Source of the DNA: Limnephilus marmoratus
Taxonomy: Eukaryota > Arthropoda > Insecta > Trichoptera > Limnephilidae
NCBI GenBank assembly: GCA_917880885.1
Contig: OU862907.1
Span: 65,715,072 to 65,779,071 of the forward strand
Reading direction: 5' to 3'
DNA: 64,000 bases
The notes below the pieces were generated by a model. It ran no database searches. It saw only the letters and a program-made list of their open reading frames with translations, and was not told where the DNA came from. A program made the position numbers and the translations under genes. Of this stretch, positions 28,201-34,134 are shown in pieces (position 1 is the first letter of the stretch; each line of letters opens with the position of its first letter).

Positions 28201-28695
28201 TAAGTTTTTATATCTCCACGTTAAAATTCGAAGGCATGATTTTTTTAATGTTGGTGAAAATTTAAAAAAAATTACCTTCTGGGAAATCTCGAGCAATCGA
28301 AGCAAATTTATTTATTTCGCGTGATCGCTCCAGATCAAAAATGGCAGTGGTTTTTGGGCCAATCAGAGAGCCAGAAATAAAATATTCAACATCTTCGCCC
28401 CATATAAAATGTGAATTTGAATAACACAGTACCAAAGTTAGAGCCCTGTGGAATTCCTGAAAATTCATTATTGCAAATTTTAATGCTTTTTTTTGCTGTC
28501 TTCCAGATCGCCACGCTCAACATGGATGACCCCGGAGACTGCGCAGATAAATTTGTCTCCAACCGGATTGTGGGCCTGCTTGTATTCCTTGGCATTCTGC
28601 TTGGCAAGCATGATGTTCTGCTCTCTTACATTAGACCTCAGTCGGCGAGTGTCACTGCCACCGTCGCCATAGAAGATAAACTAATTGTTAACTAA
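6831..28695 (+). CDS. COQ2: COQ2, 4-hydroxybenzoate polyprenyltransferase, mitochondrial (five exons)
   Basis: The spliced CDS is join(6831..7293, 14402..14577, 22866..23013, 27276..27658, 28507..28695): 1359 nt, 452 residues. Every donor begins GT, every acceptor ends AG, and the phases agree (1, 0, 1, 0). COQ2 is a membrane UbiA-family enzyme of the mitochondrial inner membrane. It attaches the polyprenyl tail to 4-hydroxybenzoate in ubiquinone synthesis. Key motifs are visible: [14 protein letters not shown] before the first helix, the first Asp-rich motif NDLWDRDID (about 203-211), [21 protein letters not shown], and the second motif [13 protein letters not shown] (about 320-332). The first ~110 residues are polar, variable and rich in K, N and Q, as expected for a mitochondrial presequence region. 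Introns are 7.1, 8.3, 4.3 and 0.85 kb, all carrying transposons. The start is the first in-frame ATG of exon 1; a 5'-UTR exon is possible. Confidence 0.93.
7294..7678 (-). repeat. family C (Helitron-like) fragment in COQ2 intron 1
   Basis: From about 7360 the reverse complement of family C is visible: CTAGCTGCTCCCGACATGCG at its end, then TGCCATTTAATAAA, the C-rich tract and a break at about 7675, where a LINE fragment starts. The first 65 bp hold nothing recognisable. Confidence 0.6.
7679..8070 (+). pseudogene. LINE (RTE/jockey-type) C-terminal fragment
   Basis: The reading frame gives [25 protein letters not shown], then [20 protein letters not shown] and NNRRACMRR, with at least one frameshift. 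It is nearly the same segment as at 5105-5480, so it is a second truncated insertion of the same LINE family. It joins directly to the family C repeat on its left. Confidence 0.75.
8207..8472. mobile_element. short MITE with GGGGTYGTC...GACGACCCC ends
   Basis: The left end reads AAGGGGTTGTCCTTTAATCACGTGA; the right end is its imperfect inverse, TCACGTGATTAATAGACGAC then CCC. The interior has long G runs and further CACGTGAT motifs. No coding capacity and no clear target duplication were found, so the superfamily is left open. Confidence 0.6.
8560..9300. mobile_element. element with ~190-bp imperfect inverted arms
   Basis: The arm at about 8690-8890 (with CCCTATCGAGTCCACGCTCA and ATTCAGTAACCGGAATTGAA) returns inverted at about 9075-9270 (TGAGCGTGGACTCGATAGGG and TTCTGGTTACTGAAT). 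The flanking left part, with TTTCTGAACATATCCGAAAA, is related to the TTAA element at 17086-18297. It is non-coding, and its boundaries are uncertain. Confidence 0.55.
9440..9824 (-). pseudogene. IS630/Tc1-type transposase, internal deletion remnant
   Basis: On the minus strand the start [18 protein letters not shown] lies at 9824 downward, an N-terminal helix-turn-helix segment. After a break, the C-terminal DDE part follows: [17 protein letters not shown], then [20 protein letters not shown]. The middle, with the first two catalytic acids, is missing, so the copy cannot be active. Terminal inverted repeats were not delimited. Confidence 0.75.
9830..11290. other. intronic sequence, no gene recognised
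   Basis: The part at 10440-10790 is less AT-rich and holds a 66-codon ORF (10584-10784) with no recognised similarity. 11080-11240 is GC-rich. Either could be an old repeat, but no ends or paralogous copy were found in the window. Confidence 0.35.
11285..11348 (+). repeat. LINE 3' tail ending in (TTA)n
   Basis: The sequence GCCCTTGAGGTGATTTTCCA, then CGGCGCTATATAAATTAGCC, ends in a run of ATT repeats. The same tail with the same microsatellite occurs at 39328-39393 (+) and, inverted, at 61456-61535. This marks it as the 3' end of a LINE whose tail is a trinucleotide repeat. Confidence 0.65.
11590..12003 (-). repeat. SINE B (tRNA-derived), nearly full length
   Basis: Read on the minus strand, the tRNA-like head has the B-box-like GGATCGAATCCCGGCGTG. 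The family body follows (GTTCCAC.., TGAAATGGCATTAGCC, ..GACGGGAGCAGCTGAGACTC), then a poly(A) end, seen as poly(T) at 11590. The A-box end is degraded. Confidence 0.8.
12395..12830. mobile_element. hAT-type MITE with 8-bp target duplication
   Basis: The ends are TAGAGATACCACAAATATTC and, inverted, TAGAGATGCCACGAATAG. The exact direct repeat TTTATAAC flanks it at 12387-12394 and 12831-12838. An 8-bp duplication with TAGAGATG-type ends is the hAT signature. The interior is rich in ATTCGGCCGAATATTCGG-like repeats and is non-coding. Confidence 0.85.
13122..14061 (-). mobile_element. mariner (cecropia-like), internally deleted
   Basis: Boundaries are TA then GGTCCTTACATAAGAAAA, and TTTCATTTGTAAGGACC then TA. 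The transposase is on the minus strand. The N-terminal third is intact at 13875-13629 ([38 protein letters not shown]). The C-terminal end is at about 13200-13380, and the catalytic DD(34)D region is mostly lost. Family X copy 3 shows the unoccupied site near 27800. Confidence 0.85.
14326..14358 (-). repeat. family A terminal fragment
   Basis: Only the outer end of family A is present (GGACGGCGGTACCCATACCC). It lies 44 bp upstream of COQ2 exon 2. Confidence 0.6.
14402..14577 (+). CDS. COQ2: COQ2 coding exon 2
   Basis: The acceptor is CTGTGCAG before GTACATGG, and the donor is AAG/GTAAAT. It encodes [14 protein letters not shown] and ends with the first Asp-rich motif [11 protein letters not shown], which binds the polyprenyl diphosphate through Mg2+. 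176 nt. GC content is well above that of the surrounding intron. Confidence 0.93.
14578..15208. other. start of COQ2 intron 2, no gene recognised
   Basis: The ORF at 14950-15273 has no recognised similarity, and its 3' end overlaps the repeat beginning at 15209. The last 11 bases are the left target duplication of that repeat. Confidence 0.4.
15209..15636 (-). mobile_element. family S copy 1: element with clustered subterminal motifs
   Basis: This 428-bp element starts CTCCAGATACTAATATCTAC and ends GTAGACGCCTCC. Direct repeats CTGCCGTAGGA / CTGCCGTAGTA (10 of 11) flank it. A motif like GACTAATATCTACAG or GACGAATATCTACAG occurs seven times in the left part and three times inverted in the right part, about every 35-45 bp around a ~110-bp unique core. 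It is non-coding. Copies 2 and 3 are at 20018 and 63205. Confidence 0.75.
15637..15934. other. no gene recognised
   Basis: It contains a short piece of the family S core (GGTTGGACACATTTAACTGA at 15889-15908) and otherwise nothing recognisable. Confidence 0.4.
15935..16345 (-). repeat. family C (Helitron-like) copy, reverse orientation
   Basis: It begins near GTAGCTGTTTCCCGGCAGCG. The C-rich tract and the inverse of the GAGCTCTGGC..ATGAAAT block follow. ORFs in this stretch are products of the C-rich tract. Confidence 0.6.
16346..16676 (+). repeat. SINE-like family A, one copy
   Basis: It begins GGAGGCGGGATTGGGTACCG and ends with the hairpin and GTGGAGCTCATGTAAAAATA. It is internally shortened like the 6237 copy. 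Confidence 0.75.
17086..18297. mobile_element. TTAA-flanked (piggyBac-type) MITE, family D, with nested insertion
   Basis: The ends are CCCCTCCG and CGGAGGGG, and TTAA lies on both sides (17082-17085, 18298-18301). Uninterrupted family C copies show the empty site. Without the nested element at 17536-18114 it is ~630 bp and non-coding. A relative of its sequence is at 34108-36200. Confidence 0.8.
17536..18114 (-). mobile_element. IS630-type transposon, internally deleted, TA duplication
   Basis: The ends are CAGGGTGCGGCAGAGAGGA and its inverse, flanked by TA. On the minus strand 17989-17777 encodes an N-terminal helix-turn-helix region ([52 protein letters not shown]). The next part encodes a C-terminal end ([30 protein letters not shown]). 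The DDE core between them has been deleted. It is therefore a non-autonomous derivative that keeps both transposase ends. Confidence 0.85.
18337..18539 (+). repeat. Helitron-like 5' fragment
   Basis: It starts TCTTATATAATCTCGTGTCA and resembles the 5' end of the Helitron at 39524 (TCTTTATAAAAAAACTCGCG). It is cut by the next Helitron. Confidence 0.5.
18540..19298 (+). mobile_element. non-autonomous Helitron
   Basis: It starts TCTACTAATATTATAAAGGC and ends GCGAAGCCGCGGGGAAAAAG then CTAG, followed by T. These are the start and end of a lepidopteran-type Helitron. The interior contains a family C-like G-rich block (18880-19260) and a foreign block at 18715-18855 (CTTCTTTGATGGCGCTACAG). No Rep/helicase is encoded. 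Confidence 0.7.
19372..19580 (+). repeat. family C fragment
   Basis: It shows CTGAATGTACTGGGACTGAA, GGGAAAGGATGTGCATAGAG and GCATGCCGGGAACCAGCTA, a shortened family C repeat. Confidence 0.55.
19581..20006. other. no gene recognised
   Basis: The ORF at 19756-19959 has no recognised similarity. The stretch ends where the target duplication of the family S element starts at 20007. Confidence 0.35.
20018..20700 (+). mobile_element. family S copy 2, with internal insertion
   Basis: It starts GGAGGCGTCTACTAATATCT and is flanked by GTGGAAAAAAT / GTTGAAAAAAT (10 of 11). The left part has three AATATCTA motifs and the right part about six inverted ones. Relative to copy 3, ~280 bp are inserted after TTAGCTGATT (about 20256-20533). 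The right end lacks the outermost motif. Confidence 0.7.
20701..20994. other. no gene recognised
   Basis: Intronic sequence with an ORF on the minus strand (20991-20623) that runs into the repeat; no recognised similarity. Confidence 0.35.
20995..21631 (-). mobile_element. non-autonomous Helitron, complete ends
   Basis: On the minus strand it starts TCTCTACAAATTATAAATTA (from 21631). It ends with the hairpin GCCACAGCAATGCGTGGC, then CGGGTCAGCTAG, at 20995. The flanking bases are A on the 5' side and T on the 3' side, as expected for Helitron insertion between A and T. It does not encode a replicase. Related copies are at 24283, 39524 and 60163. Confidence 0.8.
21795..22434. repeat. family X copy 2 (TTAA-type MITE, without nested insertions)
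   Basis: It parallels 12157-14173 along its length (TTAAATTTTTCGCCAACAT, TAGTGCTATATAGCCAATGA, AACCGTAAACAGCTGATCA, TTCAATAGCTTCGTTTTAA) and ends GGTCGCTCCAGTGA. The terminal bases have decayed and no TTAA is visible. Confidence 0.7.
22490..22840 (+). repeat. unclassified repeat F, copy 1
   Basis: It shares CCGTAACCGCTCCTGAGGCG, TATACGAAAAGTTAT and ACAGGAGAGGTGGTCATTTT with the inverted copy inside 40436-40854. The ends are unclear, and it stops just upstream of exon 3. Confidence 0.55.
22866..23013 (+). CDS. COQ2: COQ2 coding exon 3
   Basis: The acceptor is TTTCAG and the donor is ATGG/GTAGGC. It encodes [15 protein letters not shown], conserved in the UbiA family after the first Asp-rich motif, and a hydrophobic segment to ..LGASSM. 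148 nt. Confidence 0.92.
23014..23420. repeat. start of COQ2 intron 3, Helitron-like 5' fragments
   Basis: At 23128 the start CTACTAATATTATAAAGGCG and the block ATGGATGTATGTTTGTTACT match the Helitron at 18540. Upstream, TCATAGAAATC..ACTATCATAGTGAGAAAT repeats a stretch also seen at 7378. No 3' end is present. Confidence 0.5.
23421..24063 (+). mobile_element. mariner (cecropia-like), deletion derivative
   Basis: The boundaries are TA then GGTCCTTACATATGAAATTG, and TTTCAAATGTAAGGACC then TA. The + strand transposase starts at 23609 ([15 protein letters not shown]) and includes [16 protein letters not shown] and [13 protein letters not shown]. It then jumps to the C-terminal segment [14 protein letters not shown]. 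The catalytic core is missing. It is a sister of the element at 13122, with its own deletion. Confidence 0.85.
24085..24282 (+). repeat. family C 5' fragment
   Basis: It shows CGATTGCACCAAATTGG, GAGCTCTGGCATTATGAAAT and CTGAATGTACCGGGAATTAA up to the G-rich tract, where the next Helitron begins. Confidence 0.6.
24283..24616 (-). mobile_element. non-autonomous Helitron, short copy
   Basis: Its 3' hairpin CCACGCATTGCTGTGG is next to 24290, and the 5' side at about 24616 reads ATATTATAAATTAAAGTCCT on the minus strand. The CTAG terminus is mutated. It is shorter than the 20995 copy. Confidence 0.65.
24617..25084. other. intron 3 sequence, no gene recognised
   Basis: 24830-24970 is distantly like family D (GCTTTCGGATATGTTTAGAA..TTCCATTTATTT). 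Otherwise AT-rich without features. Confidence 0.4.
25085..25262 (+). repeat. SINE B head and proximal body
   Basis: The tRNA-like head is well preserved: A-box-like GTGGTTGAGGGGCAAGG and B-box GGTTCAAATCCC, then GGCACGTTCCAGAGTGGAAG, where it is cut. This is the best RNA polymerase III promoter-like sequence of the family in the window. Confidence 0.75.
25263..25555 (+). repeat. two ~110-bp tandem copies of a Helitron-type segment
   Basis: GATGCCAGAACTCACTATTG..AAAGTTTCATCGCAATCGGA is followed by a diverged second copy, GATGCCAGAGCTCACTATTT..AAAGTTTCATGGCAATCGGC. The same text flanks the long-TIR element at 42990-43040 and 48007-48040. Confidence 0.55.
25556..27118 (+). pseudogene. LINE (jockey superfamily) reverse-transcriptase remnant, 5'-truncated
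   Basis: Reading frames give [16 protein letters not shown] (RT block), then a degenerate catalytic box with a stop in place of its first residue before ADD, then [18 protein letters not shown]. From 26370 a 160-codon C-terminal ORF has [12 protein letters not shown] and [15 protein letters not shown]. The insertion ends in an AAATAAATAAAT-type tail at about 27100-27118. It is not functional. The clade is inferred from the RT and C-terminal style. Confidence 0.8.
27160..27240. other. imperfect palindrome just upstream of exon 4
   Basis: CTCACTCATACA pairs with TGTATGAGTGAG. Outside it, CTTACGGTTTGAAAG is partly mirrored by ATTCATACCGTAAGAC. The hairpin ends about 35 bp before the COQ2 exon 4 acceptor. 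It is probably a small MITE remnant. Confidence 0.5.
27276..27658 (+). CDS. COQ2: COQ2 coding exon 4
   Basis: The acceptor is TTATTACAG and the donor is ACACAG/GTATTT. It encodes [31 protein letters not shown] and the second Asp-rich motif in [13 protein letters not shown], then further membrane segments. 383 nt, distinctly GC-rich. Confidence 0.94.
27684..28353 (-). repeat. family X copy 3 in COQ2 intron 4
   Basis: This is the reverse complement of the family X sequence (AACATTAAAAAAATCATGCC, TAGTGCTATATAGCCAATAA, ATTTTCGATCAACG, AACGAAGCTATTGAAATGC), ending CGCGTGATCGCTCCAG. It lacks the mariner and hAT insertions of the 12157 copy, so it gives their unoccupied sites. It fills most of the 848-bp intron. 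Confidence 0.7.
28507..28695 (+). CDS. COQ2: COQ2 coding exon 5 and stop
   Basis: The acceptor is TCTTCCAG. It encodes [16 protein letters not shown], then [16 protein letters not shown], the last helix, and ends KLIVN then TAA. NxxDxxDC followed by F.SN is the conserved C-terminal block of eukaryotic COQ2. Confidence 0.93.
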   Translation: MATLNMDDPGDCADKFVSNRIVGLLVFLGILLGKHDVLLSYIRPQSASVTATVAIEDKLIVN

Positions 28696-28865
28696 GTCAA
28701 AATATAAATACAAAATTTTTTGATTTGTGTAAAAAACAGTGTTAGAGCCAATTTACTTTTTCATACCTGAGAGATCAATGATTTTGGTTGATTGGTCAGA
28801 CATTTTCAAATACATACTAAGTTTTGAGATTATGAGGAAAGCAATACATATTCGAAAGCAGGTAA
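28696..28865. other. COQ2 3' region
   Basis: The likely 3' UTR. No canonical AATAAA was seen; AATATAAATACAAA at about 28700 is the nearest A-rich element. LINE-derived repeats begin at about 28866. Confidence 0.4.
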
Positions 28866-29570
28866 CTCTGTTAATGGAAGACCGAATGCCGTTGGTGATA
28901 ACTAAAAACTGTCCAAAGAAGCGAAGCTAGCAGTCCACAATGGAGTGCTGGTACTTATCCCTATTGACTCTAGGAAGGCTGATAGAGATACTGAAAGAAG
29001 GGTAAATGCACGTAATTCCATTAATGGAGGACTGAATGCCGTTGATGATAACAAAAAACTGTCCAAAGAAGCGAAGCTAGCAGTCCACAATGGAGTGCTG
29101 GTGCTCACCTCTATTGACTCTAGGAAGGCTGATAGAGATATTGAAAGAAGGGCAAATGCAGGTAATGACATTAATGGAAGAACGAATGTTATTGGCGCTA
29201 ACAAAAAACTGTCCAAAGAAGCTAAGCTAGCAGTCCATGATGGAGTGCTGGTACTTACCCCTATTGATTATGAAGGCTGATAGAGATATTGAAAGAAAGG
29301 TAAATGCAGGTAATTCCATTAACGGAGGACTGAATTCCGTTGGCACTAATAAAAAATGTTCAAAGAAGCGAAGCTAGCAGTCCACAATGGAGTGCTGGTA
29401 CTTATCCCTATTGACTCTAGGAAGGCTGATAGAGATATTGAAAGAAGGGTAAATGCAGGTAATTCTATTAATGGAGGACTGAATGCCGTTGGTGATAACA
29501 AAAAACTGTTCAAAGAAGCGAAGGTAGCAGTCCACAATGGAGTGCTGGTACTTACCTATTGAATCTAGGA
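28866..29570 (+). repeat. tandem array, five ~150-bp units from a LINE ORF
   Basis: The unit encodes ADRDIERRVNAGNSINGGLN then AVG.NKKLSKEAKLAVHNGV. The landmark GCGAAGCTAGCAGTCC lies at 28921, 29071, 29221, 29368 and 29518, a period of 150, 150, 147 and 150 bp. Spacing divisible by three keeps the reading frame open across units (for example 28945-29280). In normal copies of the LINE (5000-5090) the unit occurs once. The array is followed by the rest of the LINE C-terminal region. Confidence 0.85.
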
Positions 29571-30210
29571 CGAACAAAGTATGTATGAAGAATAAGTTAA
29601 TGATGAATGTAAGTCTAAAGTCATGGTGTTTGAAAGAGAGAGTTCCAAAACAGTGTGCAATATAGTTGTGAATGATGAATACTTGGAGCAGGTGGATGAG
29701 TTGGTGTATTTGGGAAGTATGTTTACCAGATATGGGAAGGATGATAGGGATATTGAAAGAAGGGTAAATGCAGGTGACTAAATGCCATTGGCGCTAAAGC
29801 TAGCAGTCCACAATGGAGTGCTGGTACCTACCCTGATGGAACTGGTAGAGGAAGGATGAAAGTAGACTGAATGCTGCATAAATGAGATCCCTGAGGCGCA
29901 TGTATGGTAAAATCGTCTGATAAATGTGGAGATCTGCAAAGAATGCAAGGCTGATGTAAGCGTAATGAGTTTGGACTGTAAGTAGAATTTATGACACAAA
30001 TATGAATGGTAGAAGAAGTCGAGGACGCCCGAGGAAGACATGGCACGATCAAGTGAATCAGATACTTGAGTCGGGCTATGTCAAGAGTCAAAATAACAGA
30101 AGAGTATGTATAAATGTGAACGAGGCAAGGAGTGTGTGCCAAAATCGAGTTGTTTGGCGATTCATCCTCTGCTTACCCCTGCAGAGAACGACTTGATGGT
30201 TAGTTAGTTA
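29571..30210 (+). pseudogene. LINE (RTE/jockey-type) C-terminal fragment
   Basis: Frames give VMVFERESSKTVCNIV, DELVYLGSMFTRYGK, then a deleted version of the amplified unit, then [20 protein letters not shown] and the 3' tail ending GATGGTTAGTTAGTTAG. Stops and gaps show it is dead. Confidence 0.75.
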
Positions 30211-30723
30211 GTATTCGAATGCTCACATTTAATATGTAAACACACGTGTCTGTGTGCTTACATATTAAATGTGCTGTAAAATAAGACCGGGAGGCATAAC
30301 GGTCCGGTACATTAGTAAGACATTTTGAAATATCCTACTAATGACTCAGAAAGCATCAAAATTTAGTTTAATTAATTATGGAACACTAACACATATAACT
30401 ACATACTCAACTGTAATTTAGATCTTTCAGCGATGTCTGACTAATCAACTGGACGATTGATATATTAAAATGTTTTCCGTATGGCTGTGAATTGACTTGC
30501 CGGCTTCCGCGTTACAACCCTTCTACAATATGGGTCTCAGGTTCACTCCTTTTTTCCTTTAAAAGCACCCTCTACCCAGCATCCTAAAAAATTACATTGA
30601 ACCCCATAGAATATTTAGTATCTCCTGTATGGATGTATACAAATCACAGCCAGAGTTGACACCAATCATACAAATGCATTACTTGCATATTAGAAAAAAA
30701 AAATTGCGTAATGTTAACCACTG
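30211..30723. other. no gene recognised
   Basis: Intergenic sequence. A partial inverted repeat (ACATTTAATATGTAA / TTACATATTAAATGT) lies at 30226-30272. Confidence 0.4.
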
Positions 30724-30726
30724 TCA

Positions 30727-31168
30727 AGCCGGGTACAGATTGCTGTAACGTAACATACAATGTAACACGCAATGAAAGAATTTGCCGTCCACATTGTCGC
30801 AATGTAACAGAATTCCCATAGTATGGACGCCTAGCGCGACCGAACCGTGCACACTACGCGCACAAACAGAGCATTACAACTTGTGCGCGCCGCAATCTGC
30901 CAAGTATCTGTTTTTTCATCGAACATAAAGGGGCGCGCGCAGTGTGCACGGAGCGTCAGTGTGGACGGGTTGTTTATGACTATACTGCAGAACGCGCGCG
31001 AACAATGGAGGACTTGTTCTCAGCAGACTGAGCTAGGTTCACTGCGCGCATGCCGGAAACAGATGCAAGTAGGTACATGCTCGGTTCGTGCGCATGCTGC
31101 GTCCACACTTATGAAATGTTCCTTTCATGTTACATTGCATGTTACGTTACAGCAATCTGTACCCGGCT
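30727..31168. mobile_element. MITE with 30-bp inverted ends, 3-bp duplication TCA
   Basis: It starts AGCCGGGTACAGATTGCTGT and ends with the exact inverse; matching continues through AACGTAACAT. TCA lies on both sides (30724-30726, 31169-31171). The interior is GC-rich with repeated GCGCGC and GTGCGCGC, unlike the surroundings, and is non-coding. A 3-bp duplication fits PIF/Harbinger or CACTA; neither is proven. Confidence 0.75.
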
Positions 31169-31552
31169 TCAGAATTCACACTATCATTGATGGTGATATA
31201 AATATAAATATTAGTTTTATTTGATTGTGCCATATTATCGTATCCGACTTCTTTCATCCACTTCTGCGTCTCTCTACACCCCTTTCATTGTCCATCTGCT
31301 CTACATGTCCAATGGCATGCAAGCATCCATTTCTTTATCTTATTCACTATTCCTAATCAAACCCTTGTTCCTTATTTGACTATTATTGTTAACTTGACTA
31401 TAAAAATAGATTATTGAAACAATTTAAATGAAATTCAAACAAATGTAATTATTATAAAAAAATCACAGAGTAGTTTGAATTCTTGACGAATCATTTCCAA
31501 TTTTAAAATATTTTTCTGTTAATGTGTAATATTGCTTGTCTGAATTCTTCAC
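31169..31552. other. no gene recognised
   Basis: AT-rich intergenic sequence without features. Confidence 0.4.
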
Positions 31553-32090
31553 ATAATCAGTTTGTATATTTAAATCGACACTTAAATTCAAAGCAAATTT
31601 GATTTCATTGTAATTTTATTTTATTAATTTGTGTTATATCACAATTAATTCTTTAAAAAATGATACATAGTATATTTGCGATGGAAGATACTCTCAGTAT
31701 CGCCCTGGTGCAAGACTGGTGCAAGATTTAAATATACTTTAAAGTTAAAGTTAAAGTATATTTAAATCGACACTTAAATTCAAAGCAAATTTGATTTCAT
31801 TGTAATTTTATTTTATTAATTTGTGTTATATCACAATTAATTCTTTAAAAAATGATACATAGTATATTTGCGATGGAAGATACTCTCAGTATCGCCCTGG
31901 TGCAAGACCACCATTCGGAATTGAAACTTTGCTTGAAATGGCTTTAGCCATGTTTGCTGACCAGGTCTGAATAGCCAGGTACTTCCCCACCTTCCTCTTC
32001 CCTGTCTCCTTTCCCTCCCCACTACCTTCAGCCTCACAAGATACCCTCATTGGGGATGCCATAGTCTCACTGGCTCCAGACGGGTATGCA
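31553..32090 (+). repeat. SINE B with a 192-bp tandem duplication
   Basis: The stretch from TAAATCGACACTTAAATTC to ATCGCCCTGGTGCAAGAC at 31571-31718 is repeated from 31763 with almost no change, giving an offset of 192 bp. The SINE body then continues (TTGAAATGGCTTTAGCC, GGGATGCCATAGTCTCACTG) and ends in poly(A) at about 32090. Confidence 0.8.
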
Positions 32091-32162
32091 TATAAAAAAA
32101 AAACAGAACAATCAAAATTAGTATTTTTGATATAATTTATTTTAATACCACATAAATATCCA

Positions 32163-32250
32163 ATTACTGTCTAGAACCAGTGGGACTATGGCAACCCCGA
32201 TTTGTGAGGCTGAAAGTATTGGGGAGGGAAAGGAAATGGGAAAGAGCATT
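32163..32250 (-). repeat. SINE B fragment
   Basis: Part of the 3' half (GGAGCC-like CTAGAACCAGTGGGACTATG, GAGGCTGAAAGTATTGGGGA), opposite in orientation to the copy just upstream. Confidence 0.55.
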
Positions 32251-32254
32251 TTCA

Positions 32255-33300
32255 ATTAGAGAGGCTGATGTGGGTACCGCCGCCTCGGGAATCATTTATT
32301 GGATACCAACACCTCTGTCATAAGTCACACCAAGTGATTCGCTATGTTTGTTGACTTAGCAGGAGTGCCCGGGTTTACGGGGTGAGGTTTGTTCAGGTCT
32401 TGGTGGGAGATGCGTCTGCCTTCCAACTGCGTGGCGGGCCGGTTGAGGGAGACTCCTTTACCTCTACAGCAGGACTCCCTCTATTCTCGGTGGAAGGGAT
32501 GGATTTATATGTCCGTCACTCCTGGACACACTGACCCCAGATTCCTACCCACCCTTCATACCTTCCTTTTTCTCCTTCCTTTCCTTAAAAAACCCTCCAC
32601 ACAGCATCCCAAAGATCAATCTAGCACCGCAGTGGGAGGGATGGATTCATAAGTCCGTCATTTCTGGGCAGATTGGACCCCAGATTCCTACCCAGAACTT
32701 ACTTTCATTTAAAAAAATCCTCCGTACAGCATCCTCAAAGATGACTTAGGCCCTGAAATTATTTTACTCGGTGCCTCTTGGGTGAATGAAAAAAAAACAA
32801 GGTTGACAATTGACTGATTATGCAGATCTGGTCACCAAATACAGCTTAAGCCATTTCAAGCAACATTTCTTTTTTTTACATTAGCTCCACACAAGAGGCC
32901 CTGAGGAAAATAACTCCCATCACGGCCTAAATCATCTTTGGGGATGCTGTGTGGAGGGTCTTTTTAGGAAAGAATGAGAAGAGGTTCTGGGGAGGAAAAA
33001 GGTATGAGGAGTGGGTAGGAATCTGGGGGTCAGTGTGTCCAGGAATGACGGACATATGAATCCATCCCTCCGACTGCGGTGCAAGGCAATGTTGCAAGAG
33101 AGTATAGCTAGAGAAGTCAAAATAACTTCCTCAACCACTCTCTTCCGATCCCGGACAAACCTCACCCCATGAACCCGGGCACTCCTGCTAAGTGACCAAA
33201 CGTAGCGAACCACTTGGGGTGACCTATGGCAGAGGCGTTGGTTATCCAATAAATGGTTTCCGGGGCGGCGGTTCACATACCTGACTACCAAATTTCTATT
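32255..33300. repeat. family A pair in inverted orientation
   Basis: A + copy (about 32255-32790) and a - copy (32870-33300) face each other across a ~80-bp gap that includes a SINE B piece. The outer ends are GGGTACCGCCGCCTCGGG and CCGGGGCGGCGGTTCACATA. The + copy has an internal partial repeat of its own body (about 32590-32740). Confidence 0.7.
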
Positions 33301-33475
33301 CTGAATGGTGGAGTTCTTTTATCAGGGCGATACTAAATGTTTGTACTATTATTTAACAGTTTTCTAAATATGTCGTTTGAATTTTATTTATATTGTTTCA
33401 ATAAGATTGTCTCCTAATTGTTTTTTTATTTTTATGAAAATGTATTTTAGTATGCAGCTATTATTTATATATTAA
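33301..33475. other. short spacer, nothing recognised
   Basis: It holds a 45-bp SINE B trace (CTGAATGGTGGAGTTC, GGGCGATACTAA) and AT-rich sequence. Confidence 0.4.
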
Positions 33476-33477
33476 TA

Positions 33478-33990
33478 AAAATGAATCGCCGAAATGTATG
33501 TACGCGCATAACTTCCGAACGTCCGCACCAAATTGCATAATTCTTTTTTTATTGTGTTCGTTATTGTCTGGTGAGTTCTGGCATTATGAAATTTGTATAA
33601 AAATAAATCGCCAAAATGTATGTACGCGCATAACTTCCGAACGACTGCACCAAATTGGATAATTCTTTTTTTGTTGTGTTCGTTATTGTCTGGTGAGCTC
33701 TGACATTATGAAATTTGTATAAAAAATTGCAATAGGTGGTATGCGAGCTGATTGAAAAATAAATGTACCGGGAATTAATTTATGGAAGGCGTGAGGGTGG
33801 AAAGGGGAACCAGGGAGGGGTGAGGGGAACCTGCGAGGGGGTGGGGGTTTTTGCGGGAGGGGATAGGTGGGCAGAGGGAAGGTGGAGGAGGCGGAGTGGA
33901 AACGCAAGACGAATGAGGAAGGACACGCAGGGAGAAACCATTTCTTTATTAAATGGCATAGCAACACGTGCCGGGAACTAGCTATTATTG
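33478..33990 (+). mobile_element. family C (Helitron-like) copy with duplicated 5' part
   Basis: The start AATGAATCGCCGAAATGTAT..TGGTGAGTTCTGGCATTATG at 33478-33602 is repeated at 33602-33725 (~123-bp direct duplication). The G-rich tract and TTTCTTTATTAAATGGCATA.. follow, ending GTGCCGGGAACTAGCTA. Confidence 0.65.
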
Positions 33991-34134
33991 TATATTTGTA
34001 AATTATGTGAAATTTCTTTGTAGGAGACAACTTTGTTATTAACCATTCAGGTATTTTGCGATTATTCAAGTTTTTTTGTTTTAAACGAACTGTCAGATTA
34101 ATAAAAACTCTGCGTTATTTCCGCTTCACAATTA

